From JAAYRG01 sp964643255 (lineage in GTDB: Bacteria > Bacillota > Clostridia > Lachnospirales > Lachnospiraceae), in assembly GCA_964643255.1 (NCBI GenBank), contig CAZXSM010000072.1, positions 1-10,274 of the forward strand: a stretch of DNA of 10,274 bases, read 5' to 3'. Made by a program: the position numbers and the translations under genes. Shown piece by piece: positions 1 through 7,012 of the stretch. The notes beneath the pieces were generated by a model that was not told the origin of the DNA, did no database searches, and saw nothing but the letters and a program-made list of their open reading frames with translations. Numbering within the stretch: the stretch's first letter is position 1; the number at the start of each line of letters is the position of its first letter.

Positions 1-1509
1 CGAGTTCTTAGACATGCATATTTAAATTCATATTTTCAAACAGGTATGAAAAACTTAATTGATTTGGCTATTATAAATCGGGCTGAAGAATATAAATTCG
101 ATAAGCTCCTTGATAAATATGAAGCTGTTGATGAGATACCCTTTGACTTTAATCGTCGCCGTATGAGTGTAGTACTTGAAGACAGGACAGGCAAGCGTCA
201 GTTAATTACTAAAGGAGCAGTAGAAGAGATGATTTCTATTTCTTCTTTCATTGAATTAGATGGTAAGGTTTATCCTTTAGATGATGAGAAGCTAGAAATT
301 GTTAAGGAAACATATGAAACTTATAATCATCAGGGTTTACGTATGATTGCTGTGGCTCAAAAGAACGATATACCTGATAGTAATCACTTTAGCATTGACG
401 ATGAAAGAGAGATGGTAATAATCGGATTTATGGGTTTCCTAGACCCACCTAAAAAGAGTGCAAACCCTGCTATTAAAGCATTAGAAGAGTATAAAGTGCG
501 AACAGTTGTTTTGACAGGGGATAGTGAAGGAGTAGCTATAAATGTTTGTAATGAAGTTGGCATTGATACTAGTCTTGTATATACCGGTAGTGATGTTGAG
601 GGTATGACTGATTCAGAGCTAGCTGTAGCTATAGAAAAATCTAGTCTTTTTGCTAAATTATCACCACAACAAAAGACGCGTGTTATTTCTGCCTTCCAAT
701 CTGAGGGTCATACAGTTGGTTTCTTAGGGGATGGCATTAATGATGCTCCAGCTTTAAGGCAGGCAGATGTAGGTATTTCTGTAGATACTGCAGTGGATAT
801 TGCAAAAGAAACGGCTGATATAGTATTACTTGAAAAGGACTTAATGGTATTAGAACGTGGTGTTTTAGAAGGTCGTAAGACCTTTGGAAATATAATGAAG
901 TATATTAAAATGGCTACCAGTGGTAACTTTGGAAATATTATATCAATTATATTTGCAAGCTTATTCTTACCCTTTTTACCTATGTTACCAGTACAGCTTT
1001 TGACACAAAATCTATTAAATGACTTTGCTCAAATAGGTATGCCATTTGACAAGATTGATAAAGAATACCTAACAGAACCAAAATCATGGGATACAGGAGG
1101 TGTTAGGAATTTCATGTATTGGTTAGGGCCTGTAAGTTCAATATTTGATATCCTTTGTTTTCTAATACTTTGGTTTGTTATAGGTGCAAATAATATGGAA
1201 AAGGCTCCCTTATTTCAAGCTGGTTGGTTTATATTTGGAACTCTTTCACAAATACTTATCATTCATATGATTCGTACTGCCAAGACACCTTTTATCAAAA
1301 GTATGTCATCTAAAGAATTAACCATATCTACATTTGTAGTTGGAATTATTGTTATTATTGTTAGTTTTTCTGATTTAGCGATTGGGTTAGATATGCTACC
1401 ACTACAAGTGAGCTTTGTTCCTTGGCTTATATTACTTTTGATTGGTTATATGTTGGCTGTACAACTCATCAAGAAAATATATATCAAACGATATAATGAA
1501 TGGATTTAG
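1..1509 (+). CDS. mgtA: Magnesium-translocating P-type ATPase, C-terminal part (5' end outside window)
   Basis: This encodes the C-terminal ~502 residues of a P3B (MgtA/MgtB-type) ATPase, a membrane protein that uses ATP to import Mg2+. The frame is open from base 1: the 15 codons before the ATG at 46 read RVLRHAYLNSYFQTG, a typical MgtA stretch, so that ATG is internal. Visible motifs are KGAVEEM of the nucleotide-binding domain (211-231), DPPK (442-453), TGD (514-522) and the hinge GDGINDAP (727-750). About six hydrophobic helices follow from ~900 to the end. The loop with MPFDKIDKEYL and WLGPVSSIFDI is what separates MgtA/B from Ca2+ or H+ pumps. The DKTGT phosphorylation motif and first helices must lie upstream; known relatives are about 900 residues long. 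The gene converges on the cold-shock gene and ends at a shared terminator. Its regulation cannot be seen here. Confidence 0.93.
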   Translation, partial: RVLRHAYLNSYFQTGMKNLIDLAIINRAEEYKFDKLLDKYEAVDEIPFDFNRRRMSVVLEDRTGKRQLITKGAVEEMISISSFIELDGKVYPLDDEKLEIVKETYETYNHQGLRMIAVAQKNDIPDSNHFSIDDEREMVIIGFMGFLDPPKKSANPAIKALEEYKVRTVVLTGDSEGVAINVCNEVGIDTSLVYTGSDVEGMTDSELAVAIEKSSLFAKLSPQQKTRVISAFQSEGHTVGFLGDGINDAPALRQADVGISVDTAVDIAKETADIVLLEKDLMVLERGVLEGRKTFGNIMKYIKMATSGNFGNIISIIFASLFLPFLPMLPVQLLTQNLLNDFAQIGMPFDKIDKEYLTEPKSWDTGGVRNFMYWLGPVSSIFDILCFLILWFVIGANNMEKAPLFQAGWFIFGTLSQILIIHMIRTAKTPFIKSMSSKELTISTFVVGIIVIIVSFSDLAIGLDMLPLQVSFVPWLILLLIGYMLAVQLIKKIYIKRYNEWI

Positions 1510-1548
1510 AAAGTTATTTACTTAATTTTCATAGAGAAATATAATAAA

Positions 1549-1609
1549 TTCAAACATAAAACACCGGTATTCATTTTAATAAAATGAATACCGGTGTTTT
1601 ATGTTTGAA
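1549..1609. terminator. Bidirectional intrinsic terminator between mgtA and csp (perfect palindrome)
   Basis: This is a perfect inverted repeat centred on A1579. The arms 1549-1577 and 1581-1609 are fully complementary, and A1578/T1580 can extend the stem. The core AACACCGGTATTC carries A-rich sequence on one side and a T run on the other, in either orientation. That is the layout of a rho-independent terminator working for both convergent genes. It begins 39 bases after the mgtA stop and ends 6 bases before the csp stop. The stem is longer than most terminators. Confidence 0.85.
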
Positions 1610-1615
1610 AATTAA

Positions 1616-1819
1616 TTATATAACTTGAACATTAACAGCTTGCATTCCACGTTGTCCTTGTTCTAAGTCAAATGATACTTTTTGACCTTCATCAATAGAT
1701 TTAAAACCATCCATTGCAAGACCTGAGAAATGAACAAATACATCTTCGCCACCGTCGTCATTTGTGATAAAGCCAAAACCTTTTTGTGAATTAAACCATT
1801 TTACAGTACCTGTATTCAT
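1616..1819 (-). CDS. Cold-shock protein, CspA family
   Basis: This 67-residue protein is a single cold-shock domain, the usual full length for bacterial CspA/B/C/D proteins. These are cytoplasmic RNA and single-stranded DNA chaperones that melt mRNA structure. RNP1 is KGFGFI at residues 13-18 and RNP2 is VFVHF at 27-31; the N-terminal GTVKWFN (residues 4-10) is also typical. The start is fixed by AAGGAGGT at 1827-1834 with 7-nt spacing. A promoter-like element about 110 nt upstream implies a long leader, as is common for cold-shock genes. Genomes usually hold several paralogues, so neither the letter of the symbol nor actual cold induction can be settled here. Confidence 0.95.
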   Translation of the reverse strand: MNTGTVKWFNSQKGFGFITNDDGGEDVFVHFSGLAMDGFKSIDEGQKVSFDLEQGQRGMQAVNVQVI

Positions 1820-1826
1820 CTAAGAT

Positions 1827-1834
1827 ACCTCCTT
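1827..1834 (-). promoter_or_regulatory. Ribosome binding site of csp
   Basis: On the minus strand this reads AAGGAGGT, a near-perfect Shine-Dalgarno sequence, 7 nt before the ATG of the cold-shock gene. It confirms the chosen start. Confidence 0.85.
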
Positions 1835-1857
1835 ATTTTTCTTATATCTCTAATAAA

Positions 1858-1871
1858 AAACATATATGTTT
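1858..1871. repeat. 14-bp palindrome in the csp leader
   Basis: AAACATATATGTTT is a perfect palindrome in the predicted untranslated leader of the cold-shock gene, about 40 nt upstream of its start codon. A related AAACATATG occurs about 30 bases away (near 1896-1904). It could form a weak AU-rich hairpin whose stability depends on temperature, or be a DNA-binding site, or simply reflect AT-rich composition. Confidence 0.35.
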
Positions 1872-1935
1872 ATAAATCAAAATAAGGATTTACAAAAACA
1901 TATGAGATCAATTCTTTATTCAAAATACTTATCCA

Positions 1936-1964
1936 AGAATAGCATGTAAAAACTAAAGAGTCAA
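1936..1964 (-). promoter_or_regulatory. Predicted sigma-A promoter of csp (extended -10)
   Basis: On the minus strand, TTGACT (-35; 1959-1964) and TATTCT (-10; 1936-1941) are separated by exactly 17 nt. TGC directly before the -10 makes it an extended -10. Transcription would begin near 1929, giving a leader of about 110 nt before the csp ATG. This is a motif match only; no start site has been observed. Confidence 0.65.
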
Positions 1965-2040
1965 GGGAAATAATAGTATTATGTTATTAAATTTTATAAA
2001 AGGATAATTTAAGACATAGAATACTTAAGAAAATATTAAT

Positions 2041-2069
2041 TATACAAACAGTTTTTTACATTGTATAAT
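2041..2069 (+). promoter_or_regulatory. Predicted promoter of the ABC transporter operon
   Basis: TATACA (2041-2046, four of six matches to the -35 consensus) and a perfect TATAAT (2064-2069) are 17 nt apart. Transcription would start about 40 nt before the ATG of the ATPase gene. It lies in the 296-base divergent region shared with csp, which otherwise holds the csp promoter and leader and no gene I can support. I saw no clear operator near it. Confidence 0.55.
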
Positions 2070-2115
2070 AAAATTAGCTAATATTAAGCTTTATAAATAG
2101 GGAGGAAAGGTTGGG

Positions 2116-2877
2116 ATGGAAATTCAAGCACAACTAAAAGGTAATAAGGACTCTAAAGACAAGACTAATGGACAAGGAACTCAGGAACCAGTTATCCTTG
2201 TGAGGAATCTACATAAAATTTATACTGTCGGTAGCAATAAGATACATGCATTGAATGATGTGGACATAACTATTAATAAAGGCGAATTCTGCGCAGTAGT
2301 TGGAACTTCTGGCTCTGGTAAATCAACTCTGCTTAATATGCTTGCAGGTCTTGAAAAACCAACAAAAGGTGAAATAATAATTGATGGCAAGCATATTGAG
2401 AAACTTAGAGAAAATCAACTAGTAAAGTTTCGAAGAGAAAACGTAGGCTTTGTTTTTCAATCATTTAATTTACTGTCTTCTATGACTGCTATAGAAAATG
2501 TTGCTTTACCACTAACATTCAAGGGAGTATCTAGAAATACAAGATTAAAGAAGGCATCAAGGATCCTTGATATGGTAGGTTTATCAACTCACAAGAAACA
2601 TAAACCTATGGAAATGTCTGGAGGGCAACAACAAAGAGTAGGTATAGCAAGGGCTCTTGTGGTAAGTCCAAAGATCATATTTGCAGATGAGCCAACTGGC
2701 AACTTGGACTCTCACACATCTATGGAAGTAATTAATTTATTGAAAAAAGTTGTAAAGGAGCAAAATCAAACATTGATTATGGTTACTCATGATATTAATC
2801 TAGCAAATCACGCTGATCGTATATTTCACATATCTGATGGGGAGATAGTGAAAGTAGAGAGGCCCAGTAGAGTTTAA
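2116..2877 (+). CDS. ABC transporter ATP-binding protein, LolD/MacB type
   Basis: This 253-residue protein is the ATPase that would power the permease encoded two genes downstream. The Walker A motif is GTSGSGKST (63-71), the Q-loop Gln is 115, the signature is MSGGQ (167-171), Walker B is IIFADE (187-192) and the switch His is 225. The stretch DEPTGNLDS and the spacing of motifs are those of the LolD/MacB/YknY group, whose members act as mechanotransmission exporters or release lipoproteins. The signature begins with Met instead of the more usual Leu. The first ~25 residues are a polar, Lys/Asn/Gln-rich extension before the ABC domain. GGAGG at 2101-2105 stands 10 nt before the ATG. It is the first gene of a three-gene operon. 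The substrate is unknown; cell-wall, peptide or antibiotic export are possibilities for the family and are not shown by the sequence. Confidence 0.92.
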   Translation: MEIQAQLKGNKDSKDKTNGQGTQEPVILVRNLHKIYTVGSNKIHALNDVDITINKGEFCAVVGTSGSGKSTLLNMLAGLEKPTKGEIIIDGKHIEKLRENQLVKFRRENVGFVFQSFNLLSSMTAIENVALPLTFKGVSRNTRLKKASRILDMVGLSTHKKHKPMEMSGGQQQRVGIARALVVSPKIIFADEPTGNLDSHTSMEVINLLKKVVKEQNQTLIMVTHDINLANHADRIFHISDGEIVKVERPSRV

Positions 2878-2931
2878 GTTTAAATAATGAAACATCTATT
2901 TCTGAAATAAATGCCTATATAAAAACTTAAT

Positions 2932-2960
2932 AATTATTATATAAAAGAAATTATTATATA
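2932..2960 (+). repeat. Pair of 12-bp direct repeats between the first two operon genes
   Basis: AATTATTATATA occurs at 2932-2943 and again at 2949-2960, 17 nt apart. CCTATATA (2914-2921) and TATATAGG (2955-2962) are inverted copies that flank most of the region. The 136-base spacer between the ATPase and the anchored-protein genes is very AT-rich, with no GC-rich terminator and no convincing -35/-10 pair. It could hold an operator, a weak mRNA hairpin or an internal promoter, or be of no function. Confidence 0.3.
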
Positions 2961-3013
2961 GGTATATATAGAAATATTATGTAACAATATAAAAATGAAG
3001 GGGAAAAAGTCAG

Positions 3014-4537
3014 ATGAAAAAACTCAACAAGTCACATCTTTTTATCTTATTTATGTTTATGATAGGTTTTACTTTATTAAGTTTCAGACAACCAATAAAT
3101 GTTTTAGCAACGGGAGAAACCACAGGAGATGAGCTGTCTCTGGATCCAGATATCCAAATTGTTATTGGTCAAGACCAGAATACGCCACAGAGTACTTATG
3201 GGGAAGATGTTAAAATAGATATTCCTTTAATAAATGAAGGAAAAGAGGATGCCACTAATGTTGTAATTACTCCAATACTAGACTCTAGTTCAGAGATATT
3301 TCCTTATGAAATTAACAAAATGAACTATAATATAAAGGTAGGTGGAGATGGCAATTTACCTGGGAAAAACTCTAAGCCCAAAACAGCGGATAGAACAAAG
3401 ACTGTTAGCTATAATTTTACTACTAGAGATGATGTCAACACAGGGTATGTAAAAGTATCATTTCTAATCACTTACAAAACTCCGCAAGGATTAAATCAAT
3501 CTACAACTAAAGATATATTTGTTAAAACAATAGGAGCCCCAACACCAACACAAGCCCCAGTTGAGCCAGAAGCTCCATTATTACCAGAAACTCCATTTGA
3601 ACCAGAACTTCCATTTGACCCAGGACCAATGCCTGATCCTGAACAAGCTGTATCTGTTCCTAGAGTAATTGTTTCTGGCTATAAAACACAACCAGCAGAG
3701 GTAAAGGCTGGAGAACAATTTAAATTAACATTACATATTACTAACACTTCGGAAAAAACTTCAGTTAACAATCTTGAATTTTCGATTAAATCAGAGGCAG
3801 AGGGAGCAGACCCTGCAACTGCAGCAGATGCTTTCATGCCTGTATCTGGTTCTAGTACCATTTTCTTAAAATCGATTGGTAAAGAAGAAACGAAAGATAT
3901 TGTTATTGATATGACAGCCAAGGCTGATTTATCCCAAAAGCCTTATGTGATAAATGTAGACATGAAATATGAAGACTCTAAAGTGAATCAATATACATCG
4001 GATTCATCAGTATCAATTCCTGTAAAGCAAGAGGCTAGAGTAGAGGTTAATGAACCTCAAGTAATGCCAAACGCAATCATGGTAGGTCAGGAATCTAATG
4101 TTATGTTTAGCGTTTTTAATACAGGGAAAACAAAAATATATAACACAAGTGTAAAATTCCAATCTGACTCAATTAGTGGTGGTGAAGCATTTGCAGGCAA
4201 TATTGAACCAGGTGAAACTGCTAATATTGATACTATGCTTGTAGGTCAGGTGCCAAGTACGGATGATGGCATTGTAAAGCTATTAATTACATATGAAGAT
4301 GAGGCGGGTAAACAAAGTACTATAGAAAAAGAAATTACCCTATTCGTTAATGAAGCTATTGTGGATGAGGAATTTCCTATCTTCCCGGATGAAGAATTTC
4401 CTGAAGAAGAAAATTCCCCTAAAGGGGGAGGATTTATAAAAGCAATTATTATTTTAATAATCATCATAGCTGTTGTAATTGTTATCCTAAGACGAAGAAA
4501 GATGAAAAAGGAAGGTTTTGAAGATGAGATTTACTGA
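3014..4537 (+). CDS. Secreted, C-terminally membrane-anchored Ig-like (CARDB-like) protein of the ABC operon
   Basis: This 507-residue extracellular protein is probably the accessory subunit of the neighbouring ABC transporter. Residues 1-32 are a signal peptide: Lys-rich start, hydrophobic core, likely cleavage after VLA at 30-32. Three beta-sandwich-like segments follow, at about 45-171, 215-337 and 341-445. They carry phrases such as 'LINEGKEDATNVVI' and 'VFNTGKTKIYNTSV' that are typical of CARDB/NEW3-type domains (COG1361-like). A Pro/Glu-rich linker spans 174-211 and an acidic Phe/Pro/Glu stretch spans 450-468. A hydrophobic helix (474-493) followed by RRRKMKK anchors the C terminus, with a short cytoplasmic tail. 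AAGGGG at 2998-3003 precedes the ATG by 10 nt. The gene overlaps the permease gene by 14 bases, which supports a joint role. It does not look like a classical membrane-fusion protein: I see neither coiled-coil hairpin nor lipoyl domain. The domain assignment is by eye; the exact role is unknown. Confidence 0.8.
   Translation: MKKLNKSHLFILFMFMIGFTLLSFRQPINVLATGETTGDELSLDPDIQIVIGQDQNTPQSTYGEDVKIDIPLINEGKEDATNVVITPILDSSSEIFPYEINKMNYNIKVGGDGNLPGKNSKPKTADRTKTVSYNFTTRDDVNTGYVKVSFLITYKTPQGLNQSTTKDIFVKTIGAPTPTQAPVEPEAPLLPETPFEPELPFDPGPMPDPEQAVSVPRVIVSGYKTQPAEVKAGEQFKLTLHITNTSEKTSVNNLEFSIKSEAEGADPATAADAFMPVSGSSTIFLKSIGKEETKDIVIDMTAKADLSQKPYVINVDMKYEDSKVNQYTSDSSVSIPVKQEARVEVNEPQVMPNAIMVGQESNVMFSVFNTGKTKIYNTSVKFQSDSISGGEAFAGNIEPGETANIDTMLVGQVPSTDDGIVKLLITYEDEAGKQSTIEKEITLFVNEAIVDEEFPIFPDEEFPEEENSPKGGGFIKAIIILIIIIAVVIVILRRRKMKKEGFEDEIY
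4508..4515 (+). promoter_or_regulatory. Ribosome binding site that decides the permease start
   Basis: AAGGAAGG lies inside the end of the preceding gene, 8 nt before ATG 4524. The alternative TTG at 4518 would leave only 2 nt of spacing, so ATG 4524 is preferred. Confidence 0.7.
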
Positions 4538-5903
4538 TTTGCTTTCAATGAGTATTAACAGCCTTTTTAGGAGAAAACTAAGGACTATACTTACTGTATT
4601 AGGAGTTATGATTGGTACAGCATCCATAGTTGTAATGGTATCACTTGGTTTAGGATTAAGCAAAACAACCATGGATCAAATCAAAGAACAAGGCGGATTG
4701 ACAGCAATTAATGTATATACACCCTTTAATGACCCAATGACATATGTAATGTCTTCAGTTCCAAGTCCAGATGATGGTAGCGGGGAACAAGAACAAGTAA
4801 AATTAGATGAAGCAAATATTGCTTTGATCGCGGCAATTCCTAATGTTGATATAGTCTCTCCCGTTTTAAATTATGATATTCTTGCTCAACAGGGCTCTTA
4901 TGAGGCATATTTGTATTTAAAGGGAATGAGTTTGGAAGTCTTAGAAAAGCTAGATATTCCATTGTCAGAAGGAAGACTACCACTAGAGGGAAATACAGAG
5001 ATTGAATTAGTTATGGGTAATCAAATGATTTATAATTTTTACGATTCTAGAAATGATATGGGTTATTATGATCTTGAAAACTTGCCTGATATTGATTTCA
5101 TGAATAGCCCATTGTTTGGCATATTTGATATTGATGCCTACTATAACTCTATGGATGGACAAGGGCCAATGACTAAGAAACACCTTGTTAGTACTTGTGG
5201 TATGGTTGAAGGAACACCACAAGACTACAATCAACATAGTTATAGTGTTTATGTAGATATAGAAGCTCTAAAATTCCAGTTACAAAAACACTTCAAAGAT
5301 AAACCGATTCCTGGGCAACCCACTACTCTAGGCGGGAAACCTTATAAAGAATTTATTTATCAAGAAGCCTATGTTCAAGTAAATGAAATGGAAAATGTAA
5401 AAGAAGTACAAAGCCAGATTATGGACATGGGATTCCAGGCTAACAGTAACATTGAGTTTTTAGATATGATGGAAGAACAATCGAGAATTATCCAGGCTGT
5501 TTTAGGTGGAATTGGTGGAGTGTCATTGTTTGTAGCAGCTATTGGTATTGCTAATACAATGATGATGTCTATTTATGAAAGAACAAGAGAAATTGGAATT
5601 ATTAAGGTTATTGGATGTTCTTTAAGTAATATTCGTTCTCTGTTTTTGTTGGAGGCTGGATTTATAGGTTTTTTAGGAGGTGGGTTTGGAGTAGGTATTA
5701 GCTATATGATTTCTGGGGTGGTTAATTCACTTCTCGGTGGAGATATCTACGGAATGGGAACAAGTACAACTATTTCATATATTCCTCCTTGGTTAGCTCT
5801 CCTAGGGCTGGGATTTGCTGTTTTTGTTGGAATGATTGCGGGATTTCTCCCAGCAATTAGAGCTATGAATTTAAGTCCTTTGGCAGCTATTAGAAATCAG
5901 TAA
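4524..5903 (+). CDS. ABC transporter permease, MacB/FtsX type
   Basis: From ATG 4524 this is a 459-residue membrane permease (the TTG at 4518 would add two residues). Helix 1 spans ~21-45, after the amphipathic MSINSLFRRKLRTILT start typical of MacB. A large extracellular domain (~46-320, MacB_PCD-like) follows. The C-terminal FtsX domain has helices at ~324-348, ~373-403 and ~422-445. The coupling segment ERTREIG (352-358) and the closing RAMNLSPLAAIR are hallmark sequences of the family. The overlap with the preceding gene (4524-4537) suggests translational coupling. With the ATPase it should form a MacB-like transporter that moves substrates or force across the membrane without classical import. 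Residues 168-217 form an Asp/Tyr/Phe/Met-rich segment not obvious in standard MacB proteins. The stop TAA (5901-5903) directly abuts the assembly gap, so any terminator is unseen. The substrate is unknown. Confidence 0.9.
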   Translation: MRFTDLLSMSINSLFRRKLRTILTVLGVMIGTASIVVMVSLGLGLSKTTMDQIKEQGGLTAINVYTPFNDPMTYVMSSVPSPDDGSGEQEQVKLDEANIALIAAIPNVDIVSPVLNYDILAQQGSYEAYLYLKGMSLEVLEKLDIPLSEGRLPLEGNTEIELVMGNQMIYNFYDSRNDMGYYDLENLPDIDFMNSPLFGIFDIDAYYNSMDGQGPMTKKHLVSTCGMVEGTPQDYNQHSYSVYVDIEALKFQLQKHFKDKPIPGQPTTLGGKPYKEFIYQEAYVQVNEMENVKEVQSQIMDMGFQANSNIEFLDMMEEQSRIIQAVLGGIGGVSLFVAAIGIANTMMMSIYERTREIGIIKVIGCSLSNIRSLFLLEAGFIGFLGGGFGVGISYMISGVVNSLLGGDIYGMGTSTTISYIPPWLALLGLGFAVFVGMIAGFLPAIRAMNLSPLAAIRNQ

Positions 5904-6003
5904 NNNNNNNNNNNNNNNNNNNNNNNNNNNNNNNNNNNNNNNNNNNNNNNNNNNNNNNNNNNNNNNNNNNNNNNNNNNNNNNNNNNNNNNNNNNNNNNNN
6001 NNN
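5904..6003. other. Assembly gap (100 N)
   Basis: Exactly 100 unspecified bases follow the permease stop codon. A run of exactly 100 N is the usual placeholder for a gap of unknown size, so the true distance, any terminator of the ABC operon and the promoter and start codon of the AEC gene are not known. The order of the two contigs rests on the assembler, not on readable sequence. Confidence 0.97.
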
Positions 6004-6963
6004 ACTTTTAATCAAATACTAATTATATTTATAATAATAGGAATAGGAGTTATCTGTTATAAGACTAAACTAATAGATGATGAAACAAATAGTAAACTAT
6101 CTAATATTTTACTGCAACTAGTTAACCCTATGGTGATTTTTGTCTCGTATCAAAGAGAGTTTGAAAGAGACCTTTTAGAAGGTTTACTTGTTTCTTTACT
6201 TTTATCTATAATAACTCATCTTGTGAGTATTTTGATATCATATTTATTGATTAGAAAAAAGAGAATAAAAAGAGAAATCATAGATGGAGTTAAAGTTAAA
6301 AGGTATGTAAAAAATGATGATGTGGAAGTAGAAAGAATGTCCTGTATTTACTCAAACGTAGCATTTATGGGAATACCTTTGATGAATGGCATATTTGGTT
6401 CAGAAGGGGTATTCTACGCAACAGCGTCTATTACAATTTTCAATGTATTTTTATGGACTCATGGGGTAATGATGATGAGTGGAAGTGAGAAATGGGACCT
6501 TAAAAGTATATTAAAAAAGCTGGCTTCCCCATCAATTATTGCAATTATATTGGGGATGATTTGCTTTTTATTTCAAATCAAAGTGCCAGCTATAGTTAAT
6601 GATGCTTTCCAACAGATTGCTAATTTAAACACTCCATTTGCAATGCTAATAGCAGGTGTAACAATTGGAAAAACTGATTTTAAAAGAATATTTACTAATT
6701 ATAGAATTTACTTTATAGCCTTTTTGAAATTATTATTTATTCCAGGAGTTTTATTGTTAATATATAGTCTGTTTCCAATTGATTACAAGGTGTTTACTAC
6801 AGCAGTTATTCTGGCCGGAGCACCAATGGCAACAACCGGAATACTGTTTGCTATAAAATACGAAAAGAATGCTGTTTATTCAGCTGAAATATTCACAGTA
6901 ACAACCTTATTGTCTGCAGTAACAATTCCTACTCTTGTAATGTTTACCAGCTTACTATCTTAA
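6004..6963 (+). CDS. AEC-family transporter (auxin efflux carrier/malate permease type), 5' end in gap
   Basis: The frame is open directly from the gap edge. The 42 codons before ATG 6130 read FNQILIIFIIIGIGVICYKTKLIDDETNSK and on to LLQLVNPMVIF; this is the conserved first helix and second-helix start of AEC carriers. The ATG at 6130 is therefore internal, and only the start codon and perhaps a few residues are missing. The visible 319 residues fit the family's usual 300-320. Family features include the 'NVAFMGIPLMNGIFGSEGVFYAT' region (~6358-6425), 'FNVFLWTHG', and the late 'AVILAGAPMATTGILFAIKY' segment. About ten hydrophobic helices are expected. AEC proteins move organic anions such as malate, or other small solutes, and the substrate cannot be told from sequence. 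A Lys/Arg- and Asp-rich cytoplasmic loop (~6253-6335) seems longer than usual. It converges on the glp operon with a 49-base spacer that shows no clear terminator. Confidence 0.88.
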   Translation, partial: TFNQILIIFIIIGIGVICYKTKLIDDETNSKLSNILLQLVNPMVIFVSYQREFERDLLEGLLVSLLLSIITHLVSILISYLLIRKKRIKREIIDGVKVKRYVKNDDVEVERMSCIYSNVAFMGIPLMNGIFGSEGVFYATASITIFNVFLWTHGVMMMSGSEKWDLKSILKKLASPSIIAIILGMICFLFQIKVPAIVNDAFQQIANLNTPFAMLIAGVTIGKTDFKRIFTNYRIYFIAFLKLLFIPGVLLLIYSLFPIDYKVFTTAVILAGAPMATTGILFAIKYEKNAVYSAEIFTVTTLLSAVTIPTLVMFTSLLS

Positions 6964-7012
6964 ACTTATACTTGCAGATATTTCAAAGTAAAAACTAAGT
7001 AGGGCTAGCAAT

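Noticed and set aside
46..48. ATG 46 as the start of the Mg2+ ATPase
   Set aside because: The codons from base 1 encode the conserved AYLNSYFQTG stretch in the same frame, so the gene continues upstream of the window.
4246..4467. Open frame on the minus strand inside the anchored-protein gene, and similar frames within the permease, oxidoreductase and glpA genes
   Set aside because: They are antisense or out-of-frame to well-supported genes, have no ribosome binding site or recognisable domain, and low-complexity composition.
6130..6132. ATG 6130 as the start of the AEC carrier
   Set aside because: The 42 upstream codons encode the family's conserved first helix in frame up to the gap edge; a start here would remove it.
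6964..7012. Terminator between the AEC gene and the glp operon
   Set aside because: No GC-rich stem followed by a T run can be found in the 49-base spacer.
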